64,000 nucleotides of DNA from an uncultured Collinsella sp. GTDB lineage: Bacteria; Actinomycetota; Coriobacteriia; Coriobacteriales; Coriobacteriaceae. The notes beneath the pieces were generated by a model that saw only the letters and a list, made by a program, of their open reading frames with translations, ran no database searches and was not told the DNA's origin. Every line of letters starts with the position of its first letter. The stretch's first letter is position 1. Position numbers and translations under genes: made by a program. Of the stretch, positions 47,894 to 55,981 are shown piece by piece. The stretch lies in the NCBI GenBank assembly GCA_900541055.1, contig UQHZ01000010.1, forward strand, positions 11,671-75,670, in the 5' to 3' direction.

Positions 47894-48625
47894 CTAGAAC
47901 ATGCCCAAGAAACCGTGCACAAACAGCGCGGCCAGAGCGGCACCGACAAACGGAGCGATGCCAGGAACGAGCAGGCCGTACTTCCAGTTGTTGTCGGCCT
48001 TGTTCTTGATCGGCAGCACCTGATAGGCCATGCGAGGACCAAGGTCACGAGCCTGGTTCATGGCGAAGCCGGTGATGCCGCCCATGCCCATGCCAACGGC
48101 CCAAACGATCAGACCGACGCAGATGGCGAGCATCAGAACGTTCTCGCCAGCACGGTTAGCAGCAGCAAGGATGGCGCTGATGAACACGAAGGTGCAGATA
48201 GCCTCGCAGAAGAAGTTGCGGGCATAGTTCGTACCCTCGGTGGTGGGGTTGGTCGAGAAGATGTTGCGCTGGGCAATGGGATCGACGACACCATCGGAAG
48301 CCTTGAACTCATCGGCATACATCAACCACGCGATCACGGCACCCGCAAAGCCGCCGAGCATATCGGCAATCATGAAGGGGATGCAGCTGCTCCACGGCAC
48401 CAGGCCTACGATGCACTGGGCAAGCACCATGGCGGGGTTCATGCACACGGCGCCGCCAAAGATAAACAGAGCAACCGAGATGCCAAAAGACCAGGTGGTG
48501 ATGGCAAACATGTGGCCGGAGCCCTGATACTTGGTGCCCTTAAGCACGGTATCGCAGTGCACGCCCACGCCAAAGATGATCATGAGGGCCGTTGCGCCGA
48601 ATTCGCAGAGGAGTTTGGTAAGCAT
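47894..48625 (-). CDS. larD: MIP-family channel, probable lactic-acid/glycerol facilitator (LarD-like)
   Basis: A 243-residue aquaglyceroporin with six membrane helices. The first pore motif is AVCMNPAMVLAQ (NPA kept); the second is AMNQARDLGPRMAYQVL, so the usual NPA is NQA while the ARDLGPR signature stays. Immediately downstream of larA in the same direction, it matches LarD, the lactic-acid channel of lar operons; a plain glycerol facilitator is the alternative. ATG 48623-48625 has a weak AAGG upstream. It is 49 nt after larA. Confidence 0.82.
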   Translation of the reverse strand: MLTKLLCEFGATALMIIFGVGVHCDTVLKGTKYQGSGHMFAITTWSFGISVALFIFGGAVCMNPAMVLAQCIVGLVPWSSCIPFMIADMLGGFAGAVIAWLMYADEFKASDGVVDPIAQRNIFSTNPTTEGTNYARNFFCEAICTFVFISAILAAANRAGENVLMLAICVGLIVWAVGMGMGGITGFAMNQARDLGPRMAYQVLPIKNKADNNWKYGLLVPGIAPFVGAALAALFVHGFLGMF

Positions 48626-48674
48626 AAAACCTTATCTTTCTTGTCGGTTATAAACGATTCGTTTAGGCCGCGTA

Positions 48675-49952
48675 CTAGTGCTGAGCGACGACAACGCCCA
48701 GGCCATCGGGAATGACGGCCACCTTGGCATCGGCACCCTTCATCTCAAAGGCGAGCTTGAGCGCCTCCTCGATAGTGTTGACCGGCGTCATGTGCATATC
48801 CTTGAGCATCTGGTGATCGCACAGGTCGGTGACCATGATCACAGGGTGATGCGCCAGGATGCGGGCGAAAATCTGGCTCGTCCACTGGTCGGGCAGGGTC
48901 TCGTCCTTAGGACGGTCGATGCAGGCGCGCTCAAACTCTGCCGGATCGTTGTCGGCGATGTTGTGATAGAAGCCCTCGCCACCGTGACCGTCGGCACAAC
49001 CGGCGACATCGATGATCACGCCGCCCTCGGGAAGCGTAGCCTCGGCGGCGCACATGCCCTTCACGGCCTGATAGATGTTCTGGTCGAGCGGGTAGCCGCC
49101 GTTGGTGGTGATGGCAATCTCGCACTCGACGGGCTCAACGCCGGCAAGGCTCTTCACAAACTCGCAGCCAGCCTCGTGTGCCTTGTGGATGTCGCCGGCA
49201 AAGGAACCAATGACCTCATGCTTGCCGTTGAGCACCACGTTCAGCACAAAGGCAAGGTGAGCCATCTCGGCAGCGGCAAACATATCCTCGCTCACGTGGT
49301 TATGGCACAGGTTGCCGGCGCGCGAATGAGAATCGTTCACGAACTGGCCGTTGTGGTTGTACATGATGGTCTTGTAGCTGGCAATGCCAGGCAGGACGGA
49401 CTTGCGGCTACCAGAGAAACCGGCAAAGAAGTGCGGCTCAATAAAGCCCTCGGCAAGCAGCAGATCGCAATCGGCAGCAATCTTGTTGATGATGCACTCG
49501 CCGCCAGAAGGCAGGGTGCCGATCTTTTTCATCATGCTGTCATCGGTCGCGACGTGCATAACGATTTCCTCGTTGGCAACGATCTCCTCGCCGTACTTGT
49601 TGACGAGCTCCTCGTGCGTCGACGGACGATGCATACCCGTAGCAACCAGAATACGCACGCGAGCCTCGGGCGCAGCAGAATGGATGTGATGCAGCAGAAT
49701 AGGCATCGTCACACGCGAGGGAACGGGACGCGTATGATCGGAGCTAATGATGACAATATCCTTCTTGCCAGCACAAAGCTCCTCGAGCGAAGGCGAGCCA
49801 TAAGGGTTGGCAAGCGACTCCTCCACCAGCTCTTCCTGCGATTTTGTAGTCTTAAACTCGTTTTGATGACCTTCCATCACACCCGCAAAGTTCTTATCCT
49901 CGAGCTCCAGATGCAACGTCTTGTGGTCAAACGGCAGTTCACATTCAAACAA
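48675..49952 (-). CDS. larA: LarA, nickel-dependent lactate racemase
   Basis: A 425-residue racemase interconverting D- and L-lactate with a covalently bound nickel-pincer nucleotide. Family residues are visible: IISSDHTRPVPSRV, ILVATGMHRPST (catalytic His), EPHFFAGFSGSRKSVLPGI (second His and the cofactor-binding Lys) and NDSHSRAGNL (Ni-ligand His). TTG at 49950-49952 is proposed: the protein then has the family length, and GAAGAGGG lies 9 nt upstream. The open frame extends 79 codons further but that part looks non-coding. First gene of larA-larD; larB and larC1 are 1.6 kb away on the other strand. Homologues with other substrates exist. Confidence 0.9.
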   Translation of the reverse strand: MFECELPFDHKTLHLELEDKNFAGVMEGHQNEFKTTKSQEELVEESLANPYGSPSLEELCAGKKDIVIISSDHTRPVPSRVTMPILLHHIHSAAPEARVRILVATGMHRPSTHEELVNKYGEEIVANEEIVMHVATDDSMMKKIGTLPSGGECIINKIAADCDLLLAEGFIEPHFFAGFSGSRKSVLPGIASYKTIMYNHNGQFVNDSHSRAGNLCHNHVSEDMFAAAEMAHLAFVLNVVLNGKHEVIGSFAGDIHKAHEAGCEFVKSLAGVEPVECEIAITTNGGYPLDQNIYQAVKGMCAAEATLPEGGVIIDVAGCADGHGGEGFYHNIADNDPAEFERACIDRPKDETLPDQWTSQIFARILAHHPVIMVTDLCDHQMLKDMHMTPVNTIEEALKLAFEMKGADAKVAVIPDGLGVVVAQH

Positions 49953-50190
49953 TGACGAGCGCCCTCTTCCTTTCAACTGACACACTAGATAAACCGTTGG
50001 AAGGATACGCCGCTCACCGAAAAACACCACCGTCCACCGACTCGTTAACACAACGTTCATATTTGACCCACAACAAAACGGCCGCGATCCCAAACGGAAC
50101 CGCAGCCGCCTGTAAAAGACACAATAGACAGGATGACTTACGCAGCGCCGAGGCAAACATCTACCCCGAGATGTACGCACGTAAGCCATT

Positions 50191-50220
50191 TTGCATAAAT
50201 GCGTTCATATATTGCATAAA
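50191..50220. promoter_or_regulatory. Direct repeats TTGCATAAA upstream of larA
   Basis: TTGCATAAA occurs at 50191-50199 and 50212-50220, exactly two helical turns (21 bp) apart, in an AT-rich patch about 240 bp upstream of the larA start. It may be a binding site for a larA-larD regulator. This belongs to a 993-bp stretch (49953-50945) with no convincing gene. Confidence 0.4.
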
Positions 50221-50264
50221 ATGGTGCATGGATTTCAAACCGTAACAGGGTAGTACCCTCCGGA

Positions 50265-50507
50265 GCGTGCATTTTTGCGAGTATTCAGCATCGCGGGATA
50301 AGATTTTGGTGTCAAAAGTCTTTCAAAAGGTAGATAGTCCTCATGACTTGTCCCATCTGGATAGCATGCGGCGAGAAACCAGCCATATACGGGCATCGCC
50401 AAGGCCCAATTGTCGTGCAAAAGCATCAACAAAGGCAGCGAAAGCCGGCTATGGCCTTATGCATCAATCTTTGGCTGCTGAAAACTCCGTTTTTTGCACG
50501 TCGCCCC
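50265..50507. repeat. Diverged relative of the MITE-like element at 24791-24987
   Basis: The left end (50270-50291) matches 21 of 22 bases with 24797-24818, and the right end carries GCTGAAAACTCC (from 50477) and TTGCACGTCGC (50494-50504), as in the other copy. The two ends are imperfect inverted repeats of each other. The interior (about 180 bp) is unrelated and lacks the terminator. A 65-codon minus-strand frame (50235-50432) crosses it, but no known protein was recognised. Confidence 0.6.
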
Positions 50508-50539
50508 AAGCACCACCCTCACCCAGCGGCTGATCCGCC

Positions 50540-50760
50540 AAAGGTCGGACATCGCAGGGCCCGCCATAGGTTTACTTTTAGGCACACTCCACAGGACGCA
50601 AGAAGCCCTCGCCGCACTCCGCATTAGGCGCAAAGCGCACTTTAATCCCTTCAGCCCCAATCCCTGAAGACCGCGGACGAAGGGACCCGACGGGTTTCCC
50701 TCTGAACGCATTCCGCAGCACGAAGCCCTTTCCAAACGCGCGAAGCGCGCCTTTATTTCC
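50540..50760. repeat. Decayed copies of the 127-nt hairpin repeat
   Basis: Between 50555 and 50620 the left half of the hairpin repeat is recognisable (CACAGGACGCAAGAAGCCCT, then CGCCGCACTCCGC) without its right half. Around 50695-50760 a further fragment (GCATTCCGCAGCACGAAGCCC, then GCGCGAAGCGCGC) follows. They suggest repeated insertion or duplication of the same unit beside the intact copy at 50795. Confidence 0.6.
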
Positions 50761-50794
50761 CCAGCAAGTAATCCACCGAAGACCGGACATCGTA

Positions 50795-50921
50795 GGGGCC
50801 GCCGTTTGTTTTCTTTCCGGCGCATTCCGCAGGACGCAAGAAGCCCTCGCCGCACGAAGTGCGCAGCGAGGGCTTCTTGCATGTCCGAGGACGCGCCGGA
50901 AAGAAAACATACGGCCGCCCC
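50795..50921. repeat. 127-nt hairpin repeat, copy 2, just after ppc
   Basis: Outer arms 50795-50823 and 50893-50921 are complementary at 27 of 29 positions; the inner stem GCAAGAAGCCCTCGC (from 50836) and the CGCAC-GAA-GTGCG tip are as in copy 1. Total length is again 127 nt. Outer arms differ in sequence from copy 1 yet still pair. It starts 25 nt beyond the ppc stop and can act as its terminator. Confidence 0.92.
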
Positions 50922-50945
50922 GGACAACGACTACAGGGCTATCGA

Positions 50946-53759
50946 TTACCCCGTGTTCTGCAAACCTGCCGAGACGCCGGTCACAGTCGAAAGAATCAGG
51001 CTCATGTACTCGGCCTTCTTCTCCTCGGCCATCTCGTCCTGGTTCATACGCACCTCGCGAAGGGCGCGGACCTGGGCGATGGACAGGGCGTCGACGTAGG
51101 GGTTACGTACGCGAACGGCGCAGCCGAGCACGCGGCGGCGCTGCAGCGGCCACTCGTCACCGACGATGGCAAGGACCCACTTACGCGTGAGCTGCATCTC
51201 GGTAAAGACCTTCTCGGACAGATCCTGGCGATCGCCCAGGTGCAGATACATCTTGGCGATGCGCTGGTCGGTCTTGGCGATCGACATCTCGATGTTGTCG
51301 ATAAAGGTGCGGAAGAACGGCCACTCCTGGTAGGCAGCCTTAAGCTGGTCAAGGTCGCCCAACTGCTCGCAGGCGGTGCCCAGGCCGTACCAAGCGGCCA
51401 GGTTAATGCGCGCCTGGCTCCAGCTGAAGATCCACGGAATGGTACGCAGGTCGTCGAGTGACTTGGCGCCCAAGCCGCGCTTGGCGGGACGCGAGCCGAT
51501 CGGCAGCAGACCGACCTCGGTCAACGGCGTCACGGTCGAGAACCACGGTGTAAAGTCCTCGGTGTTCAGCAGGTCCAGATAGCGCTCGTGGCTTGCGGCG
51601 TTGAGCTTCTCGGCCATATCCCAGAACTTCTGCGTGGTCTCGGTGTTGGTCTTCTCGACACTCGGGGCCGACTGCAAAAGCGTTGCGGCGGCAACGGACT
51701 CAACATGGCGCTGAGCCAGCGTGCGGTTGCCGTAACGGGCAAAGATGACCTCGCCCTGCTCGGTGAGCTTAAAGAAGCAGTTGACCGAACCCTTGGGCTG
51801 CGCCAGCACGGCCTTGTTGGCCGGACCGCCGCCACGGCCCACGGCACCGCCGCGACCGTGCATGAGCACCAGGTCGATATCGTTCTTCTCGGCCCACTTG
51901 GCAATGCGCTCCTGCGCGGAGTGCAGCGCGAGCATGGCCGTGGTAGGACCGGCATCCTTGGAGGAGTCGGAATAGCCCAGCATGACCTCCATGCGGCGGT
52001 TGGTCTGGGCAAGGCGCTTTTGCACCACAGGCAGCGTAAGCATCTGATCGAGCACGTCGACGCAGCCCTCGAGGTCCTCGAGCTGCTCGAACAACGGGAT
52101 CACGTCGAGCTCGGGGACATCCTCCTCGTGTGCAAAGGACAGGTGCGCCAGCTCAAAGACGTCGGCCACATGCTGAGCGCTCTTGGTAAACGAGATGATG
52201 TAGCGGTGCGCCATCTTCTTGCCGTAGCGCTTTTGGATGGAGCCGATAGCGCGGAAGGTATCGATGACCTCGCGCGTCATGGGCTGCAGGTCGCCATGGA
52301 TACCGTTCTCGTGGATATCCTTAAGGGCGCGGGCATGCACCACGGAGTGCTGACGGAACTCCATCTCGACCATATGGAAGCCGAAGGACTCGACCTGCCA
52401 GATGATGGTTTGGACCGGGCCGTAGGCAGCACGGACGGCACCGCAGGCGGCCAGCGAACGCTGGACGACGCGCAGGTCATCCAGGAACTCGTCGGCGCTG
52501 TGGTACATGGTGTCGGTGATGCGGCGCACGGTGGCGTTCAGGCGGTCGGCCATGACGAGCATGACGGCGCGATGCGGCTCGTGCTCGGAGATCAGCTCGG
52601 CGCGGGCCGTGTAACGAGGGCTCATCTCGACCTGATGGTTCCACAGGTTAATGAGCTCGGCAGAAGGCTTGCTGTAGGTAGCCTCGAGCGTGAGGTTGCG
52701 GCCGATGTGGCGGCACTTGTCCTCGAGCTTGAGCACCATGTGCGTAAAGTACTTGGCGGCGACCTCACGGCTCACCTTGGCGGTGACGTTGGGGTTACCG
52801 TCGCGGTCGGAACCGATCCAGCTGCCGGGATGGAAGAACGCCGGGCACAGCGGCGGCACAGTACCGGCCTTGTCGCCCAGCACCCAATCGTCAAAACGAC
52901 GATAGATAACGGGGATAACGTCGAACAGCGTGTTATCGAAGATGTCGATGATGGTATCGGCTTCCTCGACCGGCGTGGGCTTCTTGAGCGCGATGGGACT
53001 CGTACGCACCAGGGCGTCGATCTCCTGCAGCATATGGCGCTCGTTCTCCACCAGGTCGGAGCCGCCCAGACGCGGACGCTCCTCCAGCAGGTTGGAGATA
53101 CGGCGGATCTTGCCCTCGACGGCCTTACGACGGGCCTCGGTGGGATGTGCGGTAAAGACAGGGTGGAACTCGAGCTTGTCGAGCAGCTCGTTGGCACCCT
53201 CGACACCCAGCTCATTCACCAGCTGGTGATAGGCAACGGTAAGCTCGTTGGCAGGATCGACCTCGGTATCGGTCGACGCACCGGCCTCGCGCTCGCGCAG
53301 CTGCGCCACACGGTAGTTCTCCTCCGACAGGTTTGCCAGATGGAAAAAGCTCGTAAAGGCGCGAACGATGACCTGCTGCTTATCGAGCGGCAGGCTGTCG
53401 ATCAAATCGACGACCTCACGAAATGCCACGGCAGTGGGCTCGTCGGCGGTGGGCACGCCCTGCTCGTCGACGGCTTCGTCGGCAGCGCAGGTACCGGGGT
53501 TGCCGGCATTGACCACAATCTCGGCTGTCAAAATCTTGTCGAACAGGTCCGCGATCTCGGGATCATACTCGCTAAGCACACGGCGCTCCAGGCGCAAGAA
53601 CAGCGCCAGATTGTCGCGCAGCTCCTCGGGGATCTCGATCTCGGCGAGACGCTCCCTGGACTCGGCATTCGAGCCGATTCGGTTAACGAGGCGGTTGACC
53701 ACGGCAGCGACGCGCGCCGCGGCTTCGGGTACAGACTGGTTGCTTAGGTTCTCAGCCAC
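50946..53759 (-). CDS. ppc: Phosphoenolpyruvate carboxylase
   Basis: A 937-residue PEPC that forms oxaloacetate from PEP and bicarbonate, replenishing C4 acids in fermentation. Motifs: VFTAHPTEARRKAVEGKI (catalytic His), GSDRDGNPNVT, MLGYSDSSKDAG, LMHGRGGAVGRGGGPA (the PEP-binding loop) and the invariant C-terminal QNTG. GTG at 53757-53759 is preferred because GGGAGG lies 4 nt upstream; the ATG four codons earlier sits directly against AAGGAGGA with too little spacing. Single gene with its own promoter. Confidence 0.96.
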   Translation of the reverse strand: MAENLSNQSVPEAAARVAAVVNRLVNRIGSNAESRERLAEIEIPEELRDNLALFLRLERRVLSEYDPEIADLFDKILTAEIVVNAGNPGTCAADEAVDEQGVPTADEPTAVAFREVVDLIDSLPLDKQQVIVRAFTSFFHLANLSEENYRVAQLREREAGASTDTEVDPANELTVAYHQLVNELGVEGANELLDKLEFHPVFTAHPTEARRKAVEGKIRRISNLLEERPRLGGSDLVENERHMLQEIDALVRTSPIALKKPTPVEEADTIIDIFDNTLFDVIPVIYRRFDDWVLGDKAGTVPPLCPAFFHPGSWIGSDRDGNPNVTAKVSREVAAKYFTHMVLKLEDKCRHIGRNLTLEATYSKPSAELINLWNHQVEMSPRYTARAELISEHEPHRAVMLVMADRLNATVRRITDTMYHSADEFLDDLRVVQRSLAACGAVRAAYGPVQTIIWQVESFGFHMVEMEFRQHSVVHARALKDIHENGIHGDLQPMTREVIDTFRAIGSIQKRYGKKMAHRYIISFTKSAQHVADVFELAHLSFAHEEDVPELDVIPLFEQLEDLEGCVDVLDQMLTLPVVQKRLAQTNRRMEVMLGYSDSSKDAGPTTAMLALHSAQERIAKWAEKNDIDLVLMHGRGGAVGRGGGPANKAVLAQPKGSVNCFFKLTEQGEVIFARYGNRTLAQRHVESVAAATLLQSAPSVEKTNTETTQKFWDMAEKLNAASHERYLDLLNTEDFTPWFSTVTPLTEVGLLPIGSRPAKRGLGAKSLDDLRTIPWIFSWSQARINLAAWYGLGTACEQLGDLDQLKAAYQEWPFFRTFIDNIEMSIAKTDQRIAKMYLHLGDRQDLSEKVFTEMQLTRKWVLAIVGDEWPLQRRRVLGCAVRVRNPYVDALSIAQVRALREVRMNQDEMAEEKKAEYMSLILSTVTGVSAGLQNTG

Positions 53760-53803
53760 GTTTCCTCCCATTCCTCCTTCTATGCACGTAACATGCGGTA
53801 TTC

Positions 53804-53831
53804 ATTATAGGCGCTTGAGAAATACTTTCGA
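53804..53831 (-). promoter_or_regulatory. Probable ppc promoter
   Basis: A perfect TATAAT (complement of 53804-53809) preceded after 16 nt by TCGAAA (complement of 53826-53831) lies about 45 bp upstream of the ppc start. Nearby, AGAAATACTTT (from 53818) and AAAGTATTTTCT form an inverted repeat that could be a regulator site. Confidence 0.6.
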
Positions 53832-54016
53832 CTCTGATTGCGCTTTACCACACAAAAGTATTTTCTGCATTGCAAGGGTTTTTGCCCCAAATGGTCGTAT
53901 TTCTCGGTGGGAGGCATATGCAAACGAGGGCATTCCGCATAAAAGCGAAACACCCCCGTAACAATTACTCTCCATGAGCAGGGCACGTTAGCAGGCCCGC
54001 AGCTCAAAAAGATGCG

Positions 54017-55330
54017 CTACAGACGCTCGCGAACCGCCTCGACGACGTTGGCCAGATCGGCAAGAACCTCTTCGTGGCTCTCCATGTCGCGCACCTTGAC
54101 CTTGCCGGCGGCAAGCTCGTCGCCGCCCAGGACCAGGATGAGCTTGGCGCCCACCTTATCGGCCTGCTTAAACTGGGCTTTGAGCGAACGGCCCTGATAG
54201 TCGGCCTCGGTCACAATCCCTGCGGCGCGAAGCTCCTGCGTAATGGCAAAGACGTTCTGGCGCAGCTCCTTGCCTGCGTTGGCGACATAGACGCACGGGG
54301 CCTCCTCGGCACCCAGATCGCTGCCAAAGGCCTGCAGGGCCAGCAGGGCGCGCTCAAAACCGACGGCAAAGCCGACGCCTGCCGTGGGCTTGCCACCCTC
54401 GAGCTCGACCAGGCCGTCGTAGCGGCCGCCGCCGCCGATGGAGCCGACGCCGGCGCCAGGGGCCTCGACCTCAAAGACAGTACGGGTGTAGTAGTCCAGG
54501 CCGCGCACCAAGGTGGGATCCTCGACATACTCGATACCGGCGGCATCCAGATAGCGCTTGACTTGCTCGTAGTGCTCGCGGCACTCGTCGCACAGGTTGT
54601 CGCCCATCAGCGGAGCGTTGGCCATGATCTCGCGGCAATGGTCGTTCTTGCAGTCGAAGGCGCGCAGCGGGTTGAGCTCGGCGCGCTCGCGGCACTCGTC
54701 GCACATCTCGTCGGCGTGGTCGAGAATGAACTGCTTAACCTGCTCGCGATAGGCCGGACGGCACTGCGCATCGCCCATCGAGTTAATGAGCAGACGGAGC
54801 TTGGAAAGATCGAAGCCCAGGCGCTTGTAGAACTCCATGAGCATGATGATGCACTCGGCGTCTGCCGCCGGATCGGGAGCGCCGAGCCACTCGATGCCCA
54901 CCTGGTGAAACTGGCGCAGGCGACCCTTCTGGGGACGCTCGCCACGGAACATGGCCTCGGCATAGTACGCCTTAAACGGCGTGGAGCCCTGGGGCACTAG
55001 GTTGTTCTCCACGACGGCGCGCACCACACCGGCCGTGCCCTCGGGACGAAGGGCCAGGCGCTGCTTGGGCTTAAGCTTGGTGTCGGTGCCCTCGGTAAAG
55101 ACGCGCTCCAGGTTGGCGCCGCTAAACACGCGGAACATCTCCTTGCGCACGACGTCGGTCGACTGGCCGATGCCGTGGACAAACACGTCCACCTGCTCGA
55201 TCGCGGGCGTCTCGATGGGCTTAAAGCCAAACGGCTCGAATACGCTGGCCGCAATCTGCTGCATCTTTTGCCAGGCGCGCATCTCGGCGCCGATAAGGTC
55301 GCGGGTTCCCTCCGCCTTCTGTGCCTGCAT
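54017..55330 (-). CDS. hisS: Histidyl-tRNA synthetase
   Basis: A 437-residue class II HisRS: GTRDLIGAEM near the start, motif 2 YAEAMFRGERPQKGRLRQFH, His-A LVRGLDYYTRTVFE and motif 3 TAGVGFAVGFERALLAL, then an anticodon-binding domain. Between them CDECRERAELNPLRAFDCKN and LCDECREHYEQ form two Cys pairs, likely a zinc knuckle as in several Gram-positive HisRS. ATG 55328-55330 has AAAGG about 9 nt upstream. aspS is elsewhere in this window, not adjacent. Confidence 0.96.
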   Translation of the reverse strand: MQAQKAEGTRDLIGAEMRAWQKMQQIAASVFEPFGFKPIETPAIEQVDVFVHGIGQSTDVVRKEMFRVFSGANLERVFTEGTDTKLKPKQRLALRPEGTAGVVRAVVENNLVPQGSTPFKAYYAEAMFRGERPQKGRLRQFHQVGIEWLGAPDPAADAECIIMLMEFYKRLGFDLSKLRLLINSMGDAQCRPAYREQVKQFILDHADEMCDECRERAELNPLRAFDCKNDHCREIMANAPLMGDNLCDECREHYEQVKRYLDAAGIEYVEDPTLVRGLDYYTRTVFEVEAPGAGVGSIGGGGRYDGLVELEGGKPTAGVGFAVGFERALLALQAFGSDLGAEEAPCVYVANAGKELRQNVFAITQELRAAGIVTEADYQGRSLKAQFKQADKVGAKLILVLGGDELAAGKVKVRDMESHEEVLADLANVVEAVRERL

Positions 55331-55465
55331 GGGCAAACACCTTTCTTTTGTATCGCGTCATAGATAGTGGACATTATACGGCACAAAGCAGCAACGCGGC
55401 GGCGCGTCTGACCGAACGAGGGTATGGGGACTCGTTCGGCCAGATGCGCCGCCGCTGTTTGTGAC

Positions 55466-55521
55466 CCGTTTTCCTCCGTCCCCTTCGGATCACGTGATCT
55501 GTTGGGGACGGAGGAAAACGG
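55466..55521. repeat. Palindromic repeat, 18-bp perfect stem
   Basis: CCGTTTTCCTCCGTCCCC (55466-55483) and its perfect complement (55504-55521) flank a 20-nt loop that is itself palindromic (GATCACGTGATC). A second imperfect hairpin follows directly (55542-55560 with 55575-55593, 17 of 19 paired plus wobbles) and supplies the last codons of the truncated transporter. The unit lies between hisS and that fragment. Confidence 0.85.
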
Positions 55522-55522
55522 A

Positions 55523-55942
55523 TCATTTCGTAGGCCCGTGACCGCCTTGGAAACCGAATGATGGTACGAGCATCCATTCGGCTTCCAGGGCGGCCACAAA
55601 CAGAACGGGGCAAACAGAAAAGAGCACGTAGACCTGCCACAGCTCACCGACAAAGCTCATGCCGGCAAGAACGGCAGAGGTGGCGATTACAGTGAGGGAG
55701 CCCAAAACGCGACCGCTTACTTTATCGGCAACATGACCGATCACAAGTGAGCCGATAACGCTCACCACGGTGGAGATGGCGTTGGAGATGTTGTACTGCG
55801 CAAGCGTGATGCCCAGGTCGCTGACGACGAGCGGCTGAAACAGGCTCATGCAGTTAACGAAAATCGTGTAGCACGTGGCCATGATGACAAAGCCGGAAGC
55901 CACCACGAGCCAGCCGGGGAAGAACTTACGCTGCTGGGACAT
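55523..55942 (-). pseudogene. Truncated MFS transporter (OFA oxalate/formate antiporter-like)
   Basis: A 139-residue open frame with only the first four membrane helices of a 12-helix MFS protein. FFPGWLVVASGFVIMATCYT and LFQPLVVSDLGITLAQYNIS are typical of the OFA branch, and VIGHVADKVSGRVLGSL is the loop 2-3 motif. After WQVYVLFSVCPVLFVAALEA the frame enters a palindromic repeat and its C-terminus (from about EWMLVPSFGF) is repeat-encoded. The rest of the transporter is missing; only 190 bp remain before hisS. ATG 55940-55942 has AAAGGAG upstream, so it may still be expressed. Confidence 0.8.
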
Positions 55943-55981
55943 ACTGCTCCTTTTTAAACAAACGAGTAGCAAGATTGGGTG

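Noticed and set aside
49953..50189. N-terminal extension of larA to an ATG at 50187-50189
   Set aside because: The extra 79 codons lack family similarity and a ribosome site; the TTG at 49950-49952 gives the normal LarA length.
50235..50432. 65-codon minus-strand frame starting MLMLLHDNWALAMPVYGWF
   Set aside because: It crosses the MITE-like element and has no ribosome site or recognised family. It was left out as a gene, though it would deserve a search.
50457..50927. 156-codon minus-strand frame downstream of ppc
   Set aside because: It is made of repeat-derived peptide (AAHFVRRGLLASCGMRRK-type units) from the hairpin repeats, so it is not a gene.
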